Positions 6,654 to 13,162 of a stretch of 13,550 nucleotides of DNA are shown piece after piece. How positions within the stretch are numbered: position 1 is the stretch's first letter; every line of letters starts with the position of its first letter. The position numbers and the translations under genes are program-made. Location of the stretch: assembly GCA_937894665.1 (NCBI GenBank), contig CALAWF010000135.1, forward strand, positions 1-13,550, in the 5' to 3' direction. The notes beneath the pieces are model-generated. The model was given only the letters and a program-made list of their open reading frames with translations, made no database searches and was not told where the DNA came from. Origin of the DNA: an uncultured bacterium. Its GTDB lineage: Bacteria > Cyanobacteriota > Vampirovibrionia > Gastranaerophilales > Gastranaerophilaceae.

Positions 6654-7607
6654 ATGTTAGAGATTTCAAAAACCCAAGATGATGGATCACTAAAAATCTT
6701 GAACTTGAATGAAGCCGTTTCAGGTTCTTGGTTCAATTTGATAAATCCGACAAGAGAAGAAATTCAACAGGTGTCTTTAGTTTTAGGACTTGATGAGAGT
6801 TTTTTAAATAACTCATTAGATGCCGATGAGTTATCACGTATGGATTTTGAAGACGGAAATCTCTTAATCATTACTAATGTTCCTGTCATGGATGAGGAAG
6901 GTAATTTTGACACTTTGCCGCTAGGTCTAATTTTTACCCCAGAGAGTGTAATTACCGTTTGTTCTCACGAAAATAAGATTATTAATTCATTCAATACAGA
7001 TACTGCAAAGTTTTTTGATACTCGTCATAAAGCAAACTTTATGCTTAGCATTTTGTTTAGAGCAGCAAAGTTCTATTTGAGATACTTAAATATCATCAAC
7101 AAGCAAACTGAAAGTATTGAAGATTCACTTAGAAAAACAACAAATAACAAAGCCTTATTCCAGTTGATGGAAATTCAGAAATCTTTGGTATATTTCACTA
7201 CAGCGTTGAAAGATAATCAGCTTGTACTTCAAAAACTTTTGAGAATGGTGCATACTGCAAACTTGCAAAGAATTTTGAAGTTTACAGAAGATGATATTGA
7301 TATGCTTGAAGACGTTATTATTGAAAATAAACAGGCATCAGAGATGGTTGAAATGCATAGAACAATCCTAGAAAGTATGATGGATTGTATGGCATCAATC
7401 ATTAACAATAATCTTAACTTGGTAATGAAATTCTTAGCCGCAATTACAATTATCATGTCAATTCCGACAATGATAGGTAGTTTTTGGGGAATGAATGTAC
7501 CAATGCCATTTGGTCAAAATCACTTTGGATTTTTGATTGTTATTACAATTTCAATTGTTGCAACATTTATCGCAGCAGTATTCTTCAACCGCAAAGGTAT
7601 GATGTAA
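6654..7607 (+). CDS. corA: CorA-family divalent metal ion transporter
   Basis: Inner-membrane channel for Mg2+ (or Co2+/Ni2+), working as a pentamer in this family. The 317 aa have a cytoplasmic alpha/beta domain (about 1-120) and long helices (about 125-255) that form the funnel. Two transmembrane helices follow at about 260-278 and 291-311, joined by the signature GMN (279-281) in SFWGMNVPMP. The length is typical of the short CorA branch, and the C-terminal tail is short and basic (NRKGMM). A TTG at 6621 would add 11 residues but overlaps the -10 box. AGGAA (6642-6646) lies 7 bases before the ATG at 6654, so that start is preferred. The gene stands alone between its own promoter and a strong hairpin. 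Which metal it carries cannot be read from the sequence. Confidence 0.92.
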   Translation: MLEISKTQDDGSLKILNLNEAVSGSWFNLINPTREEIQQVSLVLGLDESFLNNSLDADELSRMDFEDGNLLIITNVPVMDEEGNFDTLPLGLIFTPESVITVCSHENKIINSFNTDTAKFFDTRHKANFMLSILFRAAKFYLRYLNIINKQTESIEDSLRKTTNNKALFQLMEIQKSLVYFTTALKDNQLVLQKLLRMVHTANLQRILKFTEDDIDMLEDVIIENKQASEMVEMHRTILESMMDCMASIINNNLNLVMKFLAAITIIMSIPTMIGSFWGMNVPMPFGQNHFGFLIVITISIVATFIAAVFFNRKGMM

Positions 7608-7620
7608 TTTGTCTATAAGA

Positions 7621-7650
7621 TAAAGGTTGGGGTAAAAACCCCAACCTTTA
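7621..7650. terminator. Bidirectional hairpin terminator between corA and prepilin 1
   Basis: A perfect 13-base inverted repeat, TAAAGGTTGGGGT at 7621-7633 and its complement at 7638-7650, with an AAAA loop. It lies between two convergent genes (stops at 7607 and 7663). Both flanks are A/T-rich without a long T run, so it probably serves both directions. Confidence 0.8.
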
Positions 7651-7660
7651 ATATCCATAT

Positions 7661-8365
7661 TTACTTCTTTCTTTTCCAAGTTCTGTCATCGATTTTCCAA
7701 TTATTGCTCTTTACGTATGCTAAACACCAATATCCATCACCACTCAAGCAGTTATTTTCAATTTCTTCTTTTGATTTGTCGTAACCAGCAGGAAGCAAAG
7801 CATCTCTATTGGGGTCATAAACCATAATATAAATATCTTTTCCTATAATATTTGGTTTTTTATTACCATTTACATCAAAATAAAATTCTAATGTGGTTTG
7901 AGTTGTTTTGACTCCAAATATACTCCAAGCATTACTAGCATTAAAACCATCAAGGCTATAATATGCACCTTTAGCTGTTTTAAATGTAAATTCATATCCC
8001 ATACCATATTTACTTTGCCAATAAGGGGTTGCCCCATTCAAGGTTTTAACAATTCCACTATTGTGCCAACACCCTGCTTGTTGAAAACAAACTTGTTCAA
8101 CCTTCATATATGGTGCAATATAAATGCTATACCAATCTTTCATTCCTTGTGTTGTTTGAATAATTGGAATAGTTTCAACATCATCATTTTCTGCCATTCT
8201 CATTGTTTGAGCAATATTAGTGCAATTTTCTTTTAATAAAGATTCTATTTGAGCTTTTTGTATTTTGGTTATTAGTGTTGGAATGGTCATAGCTGCTACT
8301 ACTCCAATTATTCCGAGTGTAATTAGTACCTCTGCCAAAGTAAACCCATGTTTTGAACCAAACAT
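7661..8365 (-). CDS. Type IV prepilin-like secreted protein (copy 1)
   Basis: A 234-aa pilin-like or pseudopilin-like protein. The lead MFGSKHG ends at the prepilin peptidase site G7/F8, and the mature protein begins FTLAEV with the conserved Glu at position 5. The hydrophobic N-terminal helix (8-32) would hold it in the inner membrane before assembly. The remainder is a globular domain with Cys at 48, 93, 99, 206 and 214. C93-C99 and C206-C214 are conserved with copy 2 at 12370-13077 and could form disulfides. DVNG (164-167) followed by PNIIGKD (171-177) resembles a calcium-loop-type segment, also shared. AAAGGAG lies 6 bases before the ATG. No pilus assembly genes are nearby. It is divergent from a small XRE regulator. 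The class is sure; whether it forms a pilus, a secretion pseudopilus or another surface structure is not. Confidence 0.88.
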   Translation of the reverse strand: MFGSKHGFTLAEVLITLGIIGVVAAMTIPTLITKIQKAQIESLLKENCTNIAQTMRMAENDDVETIPIIQTTQGMKDWYSIYIAPYMKVEQVCFQQAGCWHNSGIVKTLNGATPYWQSKYGMGYEFTFKTAKGAYYSLDGFNASNAWSIFGVKTTQTTLEFYFDVNGNKKPNIIGKDIYIMVYDPNRDALLPAGYDKSKEEIENNCLSGDGYWCLAYVKSNNWKIDDRTWKRKK

Positions 8366-8391
8366 ATATTCTCCTTTCTTACGGGATATTA

Positions 8392-8431
8392 TCCAGTAAG
8401 ATTATGTTAACATTTCCAGTAATATTGTCAA
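8392..8431. promoter_or_regulatory. Divergent control region of prepilin 1 and XRE 1
   Basis: The 66 bases between the two start codons hold two exact direct copies of TCCAGTAA (8392-8399 and 8415-8422), 23 bases apart, about two helical turns. Between them is the perfect palindrome ATGTTAACAT (8404-8413). On the minus strand TTGACA (8426-8431) with CATAAT (8401-8406, spacing 19) could drive the prepilin. On the plus strand TAATAT (8420-8425) is placed to start the XRE message at its own ATG. The second TCCAGTAA overlaps that -10 and lies in the prepilin spacer. Confidence 0.55.
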
Positions 8432-8647
8432 ATGAATGAAGATGAATTTTATCAAAAATTGGGGCGACAGATAAAGTATTTACGGGAAAATGCTCATTTG
8501 ACTCAGGAAAAATTAGCGGAGAAATCCGGAATAAGTCTGGATTATTTAGGCAAAATAGAAGTCAATATAAATAAACCTGGGCTAAAAACTCTTTTGAAAA
8601 TTGCAAATGCACTAAATCTGCCAATTAAGAAGATTTTTGATTTTTAA
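8432..8647 (+). CDS. Small XRE-family (Cro/CI-type) DNA-binding regulator (copy 1)
   Basis: A 71-aa protein that is almost only one helix-turn-helix domain (about 9-65). LTQEKLAEKSGISLDYLGKI (23-42) holds the HTH helices, and KPGLKTLLKIANAL (48-61) is the typical following part. There is no effector or dimerisation domain beyond the short C-terminal end. It aligns without gaps with the second copy at 13163-13375 (21 identities over 70 residues by eye). No Shine-Dalgarno precedes the ATG (bases before it are TATTGTCAA), and a -10-like TAATAT ends 6 bases upstream, so the mRNA is probably leaderless. It is divergent from prepilin 1 and most simply controls it and itself. The target is inferred from position. 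Confidence 0.9.
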   Translation: MNEDEFYQKLGRQIKYLRENAHLTQEKLAEKSGISLDYLGKIEVNINKPGLKTLLKIANALNLPIKKIFDF

Positions 8648-8682
8648 CCTGCTTTTCTAATTAGGCAGGTTGTTTTTTATTT
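8646..8682 (+). terminator. Rho-independent terminator after XRE 1
   Basis: AACCTGC (8646-8652) pairs perfectly with GCAGGTT (8665-8671) around a 12-base loop, followed by GTTTTTTATTT. The stem begins within the stop codon of the regulator. Confidence 0.88.
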
Positions 8683-8722
8683 GATATTTAGTTTAATTGT
8701 TTATTTCCTCAAAATTAACAAT

Positions 8723-8752
8723 TTGATTTTACTTTCAATTTTGTGCTAGTAT
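8723..8752 (+). promoter_or_regulatory. Promoter of the map operon
   Basis: TTGATT (8723-8728) and TAGTAT (8747-8752) are 18 bases apart, and TGC directly before the -10 makes it an extended -10. The predicted start lies near 8759, followed by GAGGTAGGG as the ribosome-binding site of map. Confidence 0.6.
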
Positions 8753-8776
8753 GCACTTAAGAGGTAGGGTAAAATT

Positions 8777-9538
8777 ATGATAAACAGAAAATCACGGGAT
8801 GAAATTAAAAGAATGAAACATGCTGGCTATATTGTAGCCCTTGTTCACCAAAAAATGAAGGAAGTTGTTGTTCCTGGAATTTCTACAAAAGAATTAGATG
8901 CAATTGCTATGAAAATTATTAAAGAAAATCGTGCTATTCCAACATTCTTGGGATATTCAGGTTTTCCGGCTTGTATTTGTACTTCAATTAATGAACAAGT
9001 CGTACATGGCATTCCATCTGAAAAAGCTATATTAAAAGAAGGCGATATTATTGCTATTGATGTTGGTGCTACTTATGGTGGTATGGTTGGTGATAGTGCT
9101 TGGTCATATCGTGTTGGTAATGTTTCACCTGAAGTTGACAAATTAATGAAAACAACAGAAGAATCTTTGTATGCCGGTATTGAACAAATGCGTCCTGGAA
9201 ATGTTTTGGATGATATTTCAAAAGCTGTTGAGGCTGTGGCTGTTCGAGAAGGTTATGGTATTGTTCGTCAATACGGTGGACACGGTGTCGGTCATGAAAT
9301 GCACGAAGATCCGTTCTTGTTTAATTATAGTGTAGGTGATAATACTTTAATTAAATCTAATATGGCTATTGCAATTGAACCAATGTTGAATTTGGGTGGC
9401 GATGATGTTGTTGTTAATGAACAAGATGGTTGGACTGTAAGTACAAAAGACGGAAAACCTTCTGCTCACTTTGAACATACGGTTATCGCAACTGATGATG
9501 GACCAATTATTACAACAACATTAAATCAGGAGATTTAG
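8777..9538 (+). CDS. map: Methionine aminopeptidase, type I
   Basis: Cytoplasmic metalloenzyme that removes the initiator methionine from new proteins. The 253 aa are close to the E. coli enzyme length, with no N-terminal zinc-finger extension. The five metal ligands are all present: D95 (IAIDVG), D106 (VGDSAWS), H169 (GGHGVG), E201 (AIEPML) and E233 (HFEHT). H77 (VVHGIP) and H176 (HEMHEDP) match substrate-contacting histidines. AGGG lies 7 bases before the ATG. The gene heads a four-gene plus-strand unit, with its TAG directly abutting the ATG of the next gene. This is a housekeeping gene with nothing unusual in the sequence. Confidence 0.97.
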   Translation: MINRKSRDEIKRMKHAGYIVALVHQKMKEVVVPGISTKELDAIAMKIIKENRAIPTFLGYSGFPACICTSINEQVVHGIPSEKAILKEGDIIAIDVGATYGGMVGDSAWSYRVGNVSPEVDKLMKTTEESLYAGIEQMRPGNVLDDISKAVEAVAVREGYGIVRQYGGHGVGHEMHEDPFLFNYSVGDNTLIKSNMAIAIEPMLNLGGDDVVVNEQDGWTVSTKDGKPSAHFEHTVIATDDGPIITTTLNQEI

Positions 9539-10210
9539 ATGAATTATTATGTTGGTGTATCACTGGCTTCGGGTTCTACAATGGATTCTGGGGTTGCGGT
9601 GATAGATGAAGATAACAAAATTATTCTTCTTGATAAGTTGTACAAGATGAATGATATAATTTTCTTTTTTGAAAATTTTTCATCCTTAAAAAATTCAAAA
9701 ATTTGCGTATCTGTGCCTTTCGATAGAACAATGTTGGAAGGCAAATGGCGAATTTTGTCTAAGCCTTATCAACTTGTGTCCAGTAATAAAAATATTCCTA
9801 ATCGTGATAACTGGACTCAAAGACATTCCAATCGAGGTTCTGAATATTTTAGAGAATTGACAGAACGAGGAATTGAGGTTAATCGTTTTGACGTTTATAT
9901 GACACGTCAAAGTTTGCATTTGAATTCTTGTTATAAAGATCGTTCTCCTGCTGATTGCAAATTTTTGCAACAAGCATTGAGAACCGAATGGGGTTTTGAA
10001 GATTTGCCTTCAAATATGATGCCAATGTCGCATTTGGAAGCTATTTTAGGAGCTTTGCTTATAAAAGAAAAAGTTCAAAATCCTGATAAAATTCGTGCTA
10101 TATATAATTTTAGAGGTTTGGACGTTATCGATATTAAAGATAACCTAAATATCTCAACTGACGTTTACAATTTTGAAAGGGAACTTATCGGGAAATCTGA
10201 TTTAGACTAG
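9539..10210 (+). CDS. Unrecognised protein, possibly a degenerate RNase H-like fold
   Basis: A 223-aa soluble protein that I do not recognise by family. The N-terminal order of segments is strand YYVGVSLA (3-10), strand SGVAVID (17-23), strand KIILLDK (27-33), helix (about 37-50) and strand KICVSVPFD (54-62). A late helix SHLEAILGALLIKE (164-177) follows. This order resembles RNase H-like folds such as the DUF429/RuvC group, but the first-strand acidic residue expected there is S8, so catalysis would be impaired or different. A middle part rich in Arg, Asn and Gln (about 84-125) could bind nucleic acid. The ATG directly follows the map stop, and AGGAG (9528-9532) lies within the map gene, so the two are translationally close. 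Existence as a gene is certain; the fold proposal is tentative. Confidence 0.75.
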   Translation: MNYYVGVSLASGSTMDSGVAVIDEDNKIILLDKLYKMNDIIFFFENFSSLKNSKICVSVPFDRTMLEGKWRILSKPYQLVSSNKNIPNRDNWTQRHSNRGSEYFRELTERGIEVNRFDVYMTRQSLHLNSCYKDRSPADCKFLQQALRTEWGFEDLPSNMMPMSHLEAILGALLIKEKVQNPDKIRAIYNFRGLDVIDIKDNLNISTDVYNFERELIGKSDLD

Positions 10211-10237
10211 TTTTTCTCGAATAATTTTATTGTTGCT

Positions 10238-11446
10238 ATGTTTGAAAAAATAATTACAACATTGAGTAATCCAATATTATTTTATGCTGATAAAGAAGGG
10301 CATGCTGTTTTTAGAAACTTTAATTGGTTTGGGAATTGCGGTTGTTCGTATGATTTGCAGTTGTCCAAAATTGAAGTTGGCAAAGTGCTTGAATATCGTT
10401 TTGATATTGAAAAACATTTGAAATTGGCATATTGGCTTGTTCCAATAATTATTTATTTAATATTTATTCATTCCCGATTTTCATTTTGGAATTTGTTAGT
10501 TGCGGAAGTTTGTTGGGTTGTAATTATTGGATTAATTCGTGGCGTTTGTGCTTATGTTTATAGCGATTATTTGATTAAAAATTTTGGGGAATATAAAATC
10601 GTGGATTTTATTCCTCACTTACCAAAAGAAAAATGGCAATCTTTTAGACACGATTTTTATAACAAAATTATTTTAATTGCGATTGTTTTAGCTTTATTTT
10701 TTGCTCCGGCATTTGCTTTGCAGTACGGGTTGAAATTATGTTCGACCTCTCATAAAAAACACGCAAAAGTTGCAATGACAATTTCTCAAATTTACAATGC
10801 TTTTTATCCAAAAACTGCGGAAAGTTATGACTTAATTGCATATGTAAAATATGCTAAACGTGATTATAAAGGAGCATTGGAATCATTCAAAACATCTCTT
10901 GATATGACAGGAAAACGCTTTACTCAAAAGGATTTAGTTAAGTTTGCAAATTTATTATATCTTGAGAAAAAAATAAGTTCTCCTGAGGATGCGGTTGTTC
11001 TTTTTGATGATTATGCAACTAGAAAAAATATGTCTGTTTTAGAGGAATCAAAAATGCTATGGATAAAGTCAATTTTTAGCATTGAAAACAATATGCCTGA
11101 TTCTATTGTTGCGGATTATAATTCTTTGTTAGAATCTTTAAGTCCTAAAGATACGAAAAATAGATTTTATATTACGAGTGATAAAGCATATATTTTGTAT
11201 TTGATGCAAGATTATGAAAATGCTTTAGCAAATTATAATTTGTTAATCGATTATGCTCAAGCTCATAGAGAACAGTATTCAGAGGAATTAAAATCATTGT
11301 ATGCAGAACGTGGCTTTACTAAAAAGCAGTTAGGTGATGCACTTGGGGCAGATGGCGATTTTGCGGCTTCTGGAATTGATATTTATGAAATTGATAAGTA
11401 TGAACCGTCATATTCAGAACAACAGTTTGTTGTTGATGAATACTAG
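10238..11446 (+). CDS. Membrane protein with three helices and C-terminal TPR-like repeats
   Basis: A 402-aa protein without a recognised catalytic domain. Hydrophobic segments at about 62-78, 83-104 and 143-164 are probable transmembrane helices. The first 60 residues are soluble and contain an NCGC motif (33-36). The C-terminal 230 residues are helical with TPR-like units, for example 197-224 (KRDYKGALESFKTSL), 313-340 (MQDYENALANYNLLI) and 353-381 (AERGFTKKQLGDALGADGDF). With three helices the TPR part would be on the opposite face of the membrane from the N terminus. No clear Shine-Dalgarno precedes the ATG, which lies 27 bases after the previous stop. Tmk begins 13 bases after its own stop. 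A role as a protein-binding scaffold is typical of TPR proteins, but the partner is unknown. Confidence 0.82.
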   Translation: MFEKIITTLSNPILFYADKEGHAVFRNFNWFGNCGCSYDLQLSKIEVGKVLEYRFDIEKHLKLAYWLVPIIIYLIFIHSRFSFWNLLVAEVCWVVIIGLIRGVCAYVYSDYLIKNFGEYKIVDFIPHLPKEKWQSFRHDFYNKIILIAIVLALFFAPAFALQYGLKLCSTSHKKHAKVAMTISQIYNAFYPKTAESYDLIAYVKYAKRDYKGALESFKTSLDMTGKRFTQKDLVKFANLLYLEKKISSPEDAVVLFDDYATRKNMSVLEESKMLWIKSIFSIENNMPDSIVADYNSLLESLSPKDTKNRFYITSDKAYILYLMQDYENALANYNLLIDYAQAHREQYSEELKSLYAERGFTKKQLGDALGADGDFAASGIDIYEIDKYEPSYSEQQFVVDEY

Positions 11447-11459
11447 GAAGAGGAAATAG

Positions 11460-12074
11460 ATGAATAAAGGACTATTTATAACATTTGAAGGTGCAGATGG
11501 CTGCGGAAAAACAACACAGATAAATTTGTTGAAAAAATATCTTGAAGAAAAAGGAAAAGAAGTTCTTCTTACTCGTGAACCTGGGGGAAAAGGACTTGGA
11601 GAAAAGGTTAGAGAAATTTTGTTAAATTATGATGGTGTTGTATCTGATAGATGTGAATCTTTTTTGTTTTTGGCAGATAGAGCCCAAAATATTGATGTAA
11701 TTGTAAAACCGGCTCTTGCGGAAGGTAAAATAGTTCTTTGCGATAGGCATACAGATAGTACAGTTGCTTATCAAGGTTATGGTAGAGGATTAAATTTAGA
11801 TGAAATCCATATGTTGAATAACTTGGCAACTGGTGGTAAAAAACCTGATGTTACACTTGTTTTTGATGTTGATATTGAAACTTCCATGAAACGTGTTGGA
11901 AACGAAAAAGATAGAATGGAAAGTGCCGGAAAAGAATTTTTTAATAAAGTGAGAAATGGTTATCTTGAAATTGCAAAATCTGAGCCGGATAGAGTTAAGG
12001 TAATAGATTCCACAAGGTCAATTAAAGAAGTCCACAAAGATGTCGTTGCGATTGTTGAAAAGTTGAATATATAA
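11460..12074 (+). CDS. tmk: Thymidylate kinase (dTMP kinase)
   Basis: Cytoplasmic kinase that converts dTMP to dTDP with ATP, an essential step of dTTP supply. The 204 aa match the family length. Motifs are the P-loop GADGCGKTT (11-19), TREPGG (38-43), DRHTDST (95-101, equivalent to the DRY/DRY-like motif with the conserved Arg) and the LID region around KDRMESAGKEF (150-160). The start has AGAGGAA about 6 bases upstream. It is the last gene of the map unit, 13 bases after the TPR protein. No obvious terminator follows; instead repeat sequence begins within about 35 bases. Confidence 0.96.
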   Translation: MNKGLFITFEGADGCGKTTQINLLKKYLEEKGKEVLLTREPGGKGLGEKVREILLNYDGVVSDRCESFLFLADRAQNIDVIVKPALAEGKIVLCDRHTDSTVAYQGYGRGLNLDEIHMLNNLATGGKKPDVTLVFDVDIETSMKRVGNEKDRMESAGKEFFNKVRNGYLEIAKSEPDRVKVIDSTRSIKEVHKDVVAIVEKLNI

Positions 12075-12107
12075 CTCTTGTATAGGGAAAAGGAATAAGT
12101 TCGTTAA

Positions 12108-12147
12108 AAGTCTATAAGTTGATAAGTCTATAAGTCTATAAGTCTTT
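12108..12147. repeat. Five-unit 8-bp tandem repeat
   Basis: Five head-to-tail units of 8 bases: AAGTCTAT, AAGTTGAT, AAGTCTAT, AAGTCTAT, AAGTCTTT. They lie 34 bases after the tmk stop, at the start of a 295-base gene-free region (12075-12369) made mostly of repeats. The unit length is not a multiple of 3 and no reading frame uses it. Confidence 0.85.
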
Positions 12148-12158
12148 TATGGTTACGC

Positions 12159-12265
12159 CATTCTGAGGGATAAACCGTAGAGTAGGTATTTATTATTTTG
12201 CAATTTACCCGAAGAATCTCTATCCAAACGCATTCAGATAGAGATCCTTCGCTTTGCTCAGGATG
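12159..12265. repeat. REP-like nested inverted repeat
   Basis: The inner hairpin has 15-base arms, CGAAGAATCTCTATC (12210-12224) and GATAGAGATCCTTCG (12237-12251), with one mismatched position and a 12-base loop. An outer pair, CATTCTGAG (12159-12167) and CTCAGGATG (12257-12265), matches at 8 of 9 positions. The GATCCTTCGCTTTGCTCAGGATGA end resembles short interspersed palindromic repeats seen between genes in many bacteria. No transposase is present, so it would be passive or moved by an enzyme elsewhere. Confidence 0.7.
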
Positions 12266-12291
12266 ACGGTTGCGATTAGTTCTTTTTCACT

Positions 12292-12307
12292 CTGAGGGAG
12301 AGGGGTT
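12292..12307. repeat. Fragment resembling the repeat at 13386-13480
   Basis: CTGAGGGAGAGGGGTT resembles CTGAGGGTAAGGGAGAGGGTTT at 13457-13478 apart from a small gap, suggesting a remnant of the same interspersed repeat. The match is short and low in complexity. Confidence 0.35.
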
Positions 12308-12336
12308 AAACTAAACTTGTTCGACTAGTGATGTAG

Positions 12337-12356
12337 GTTGGATTTATTAATCCGAC
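12337..12356. repeat. Short hairpin downstream of prepilin 2
   Basis: GTTGGATT (12337-12344) and AATCCGAC (12349-12356) pair at 7 of 8 positions around TATT. It ends 13 bases before the end of the minus-strand prepilin 2 gene. There is no T run on the minus strand after it, so it is a weak terminator at best. The GTAGGTTGGATT...AATCCGAC form looks like an interspersed repeat. The rest of 12268-12369 shows nothing else I can name. Confidence 0.5.
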
Positions 12357-12369
12357 ATTTAAATTTAGA

Positions 12370-13077
12370 TTATTTTATTGGGTAGTTGTGGGGAACTTTC
12401 CACCCATTTTGCTTTATTAGTGCAGCACAATATAATCCGGCTCCTTTTGTGCTACAATCATTTGTTATTGTCTTTTGCGATAAGTTTATACCATATGGAA
12501 CAATTGCATCCTTATCTTCAATTCTTTCTAAAAAGAATACATCTTGTCCAAATATATTTGGTCTTTGTGAGCCATTTATGTCAACTATAATAATCTTATC
12601 ATTGTCCATAAATCCATCGCTTTGTGGAGTTCCGAAAACAAACATTGTACCATCCATTACAATAAAAGGTATTCTTCCATGAGTAAAAGGACTATTATAA
12701 TAATTATCTCCTTCGTGTCGTAAATTTAGCCATACATTATGTTTAAATTCAAAACCACAAGAACCTTCTCCTTCACAGATTTGGAGGACTTTTGTGTATG
12801 GTTTTATATAATTATTTATGTATTCAATTGGAGTAATGGTTTTGTCCCAAGTTTCCATTGCCCCATTTTCGGCTTCGGATTGTCTTACAACTTGGTTAAT
12901 TGTGGCTATGGCTTTTGATAATTTGGTTTCGATTATATGTTTTTTATAATTTGTTATAAGAGTTGGAATTGTCATCGCTGCAACAACTCCTATTATGCCT
13001 AAAGTAATTAAAACTTCTGCCAATGTGAAGCCGCTTTTAATAGGCTTGAAAATTTCTTCTATCTCTTTTAATGGCAT
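12370..13077 (-). CDS. Type IV prepilin-like secreted protein (copy 2)
   Basis: Paralog of prepilin 1; 235 aa from the chosen start. The lead MPLKEIEEIFKPIKSG ends at cleavage site G16/F17, followed by the same FTLAEVLITLGIIGVVAA helix. Like copy 1 it has a C-x5-C pair (C101, C107), a second Cys pair near the C terminus (C208, C217; copy 1 spacing x7, here x8) and a DING-x3-PNIFGQD segment (166-178). Both end with a GW/NW-K motif and a basic tail. The middle of the two proteins differs strongly. In-frame ATGs at 13116 and 13095 exist. The one at 13077 has GGAG 7 bases upstream, and the one at 13116 lies inside an operator-like palindrome, so I chose 13077. It is divergent from XRE 2. Function as pilin or pseudopilin is inferred from the N terminus only. 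Confidence 0.87.
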   Translation of the reverse strand: MPLKEIEEIFKPIKSGFTLAEVLITLGIIGVVAAMTIPTLITNYKKHIIETKLSKAIATINQVVRQSEAENGAMETWDKTITPIEYINNYIKPYTKVLQICEGEGSCGFEFKHNVWLNLRHEGDNYYNSPFTHGRIPFIVMDGTMFVFGTPQSDGFMDNDKIIIVDINGSQRPNIFGQDVFFLERIEDKDAIVPYGINLSQKTITNDCSTKGAGLYCAALIKQNGWKVPHNYPIK

Positions 13078-13110
13078 ATATCTTCTCCGGTACATATAAT
13101 AGTTTATAAA

Positions 13111-13154
13111 ATACATACTATCATGTATAAAAAATATTTGTCAAATAATATAAA
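13111..13154. promoter_or_regulatory. Divergent control region of prepilin 2 and XRE 2
   Basis: On the minus strand TTGACA (13139-13144) has weak -10 candidates GATAGT (spacing 16) or TAGTAT (spacing 18). They lie in and beside the palindrome ATACAT-N6-ATGTAT (13111-13116 and 13123-13128). On the plus strand TATAAA (13149-13154) ends 8 bases before the XRE ATG. A protein bound to the palindrome would cover the prepilin -10. Confidence 0.5.
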
Positions 13155-13162
13155 ATTAGCTT

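Noticed and set aside
7898..8236. Open frame of 112 codons antisense to prepilin 1
   Set aside because: Shadow of the prepilin coding strand, rich in Ile and Cys without family features.
12108..12147. CRISPR-like array
   Set aside because: Units are 8 bases without spacers; a simple tandem repeat.
12378..12682. Two overlapping plus-strand open frames antisense to prepilin 2
   Set aside because: The prepilin frame has clear homology to copy 1; the antisense frames have no start signals or motifs.
13078..13116. Earlier starts of prepilin 2 (13116, 13095)
   Set aside because: They give a longer basic lead and have no ribosome-binding site, and the first lies in the promoter palindrome; 13077 has GGAG.
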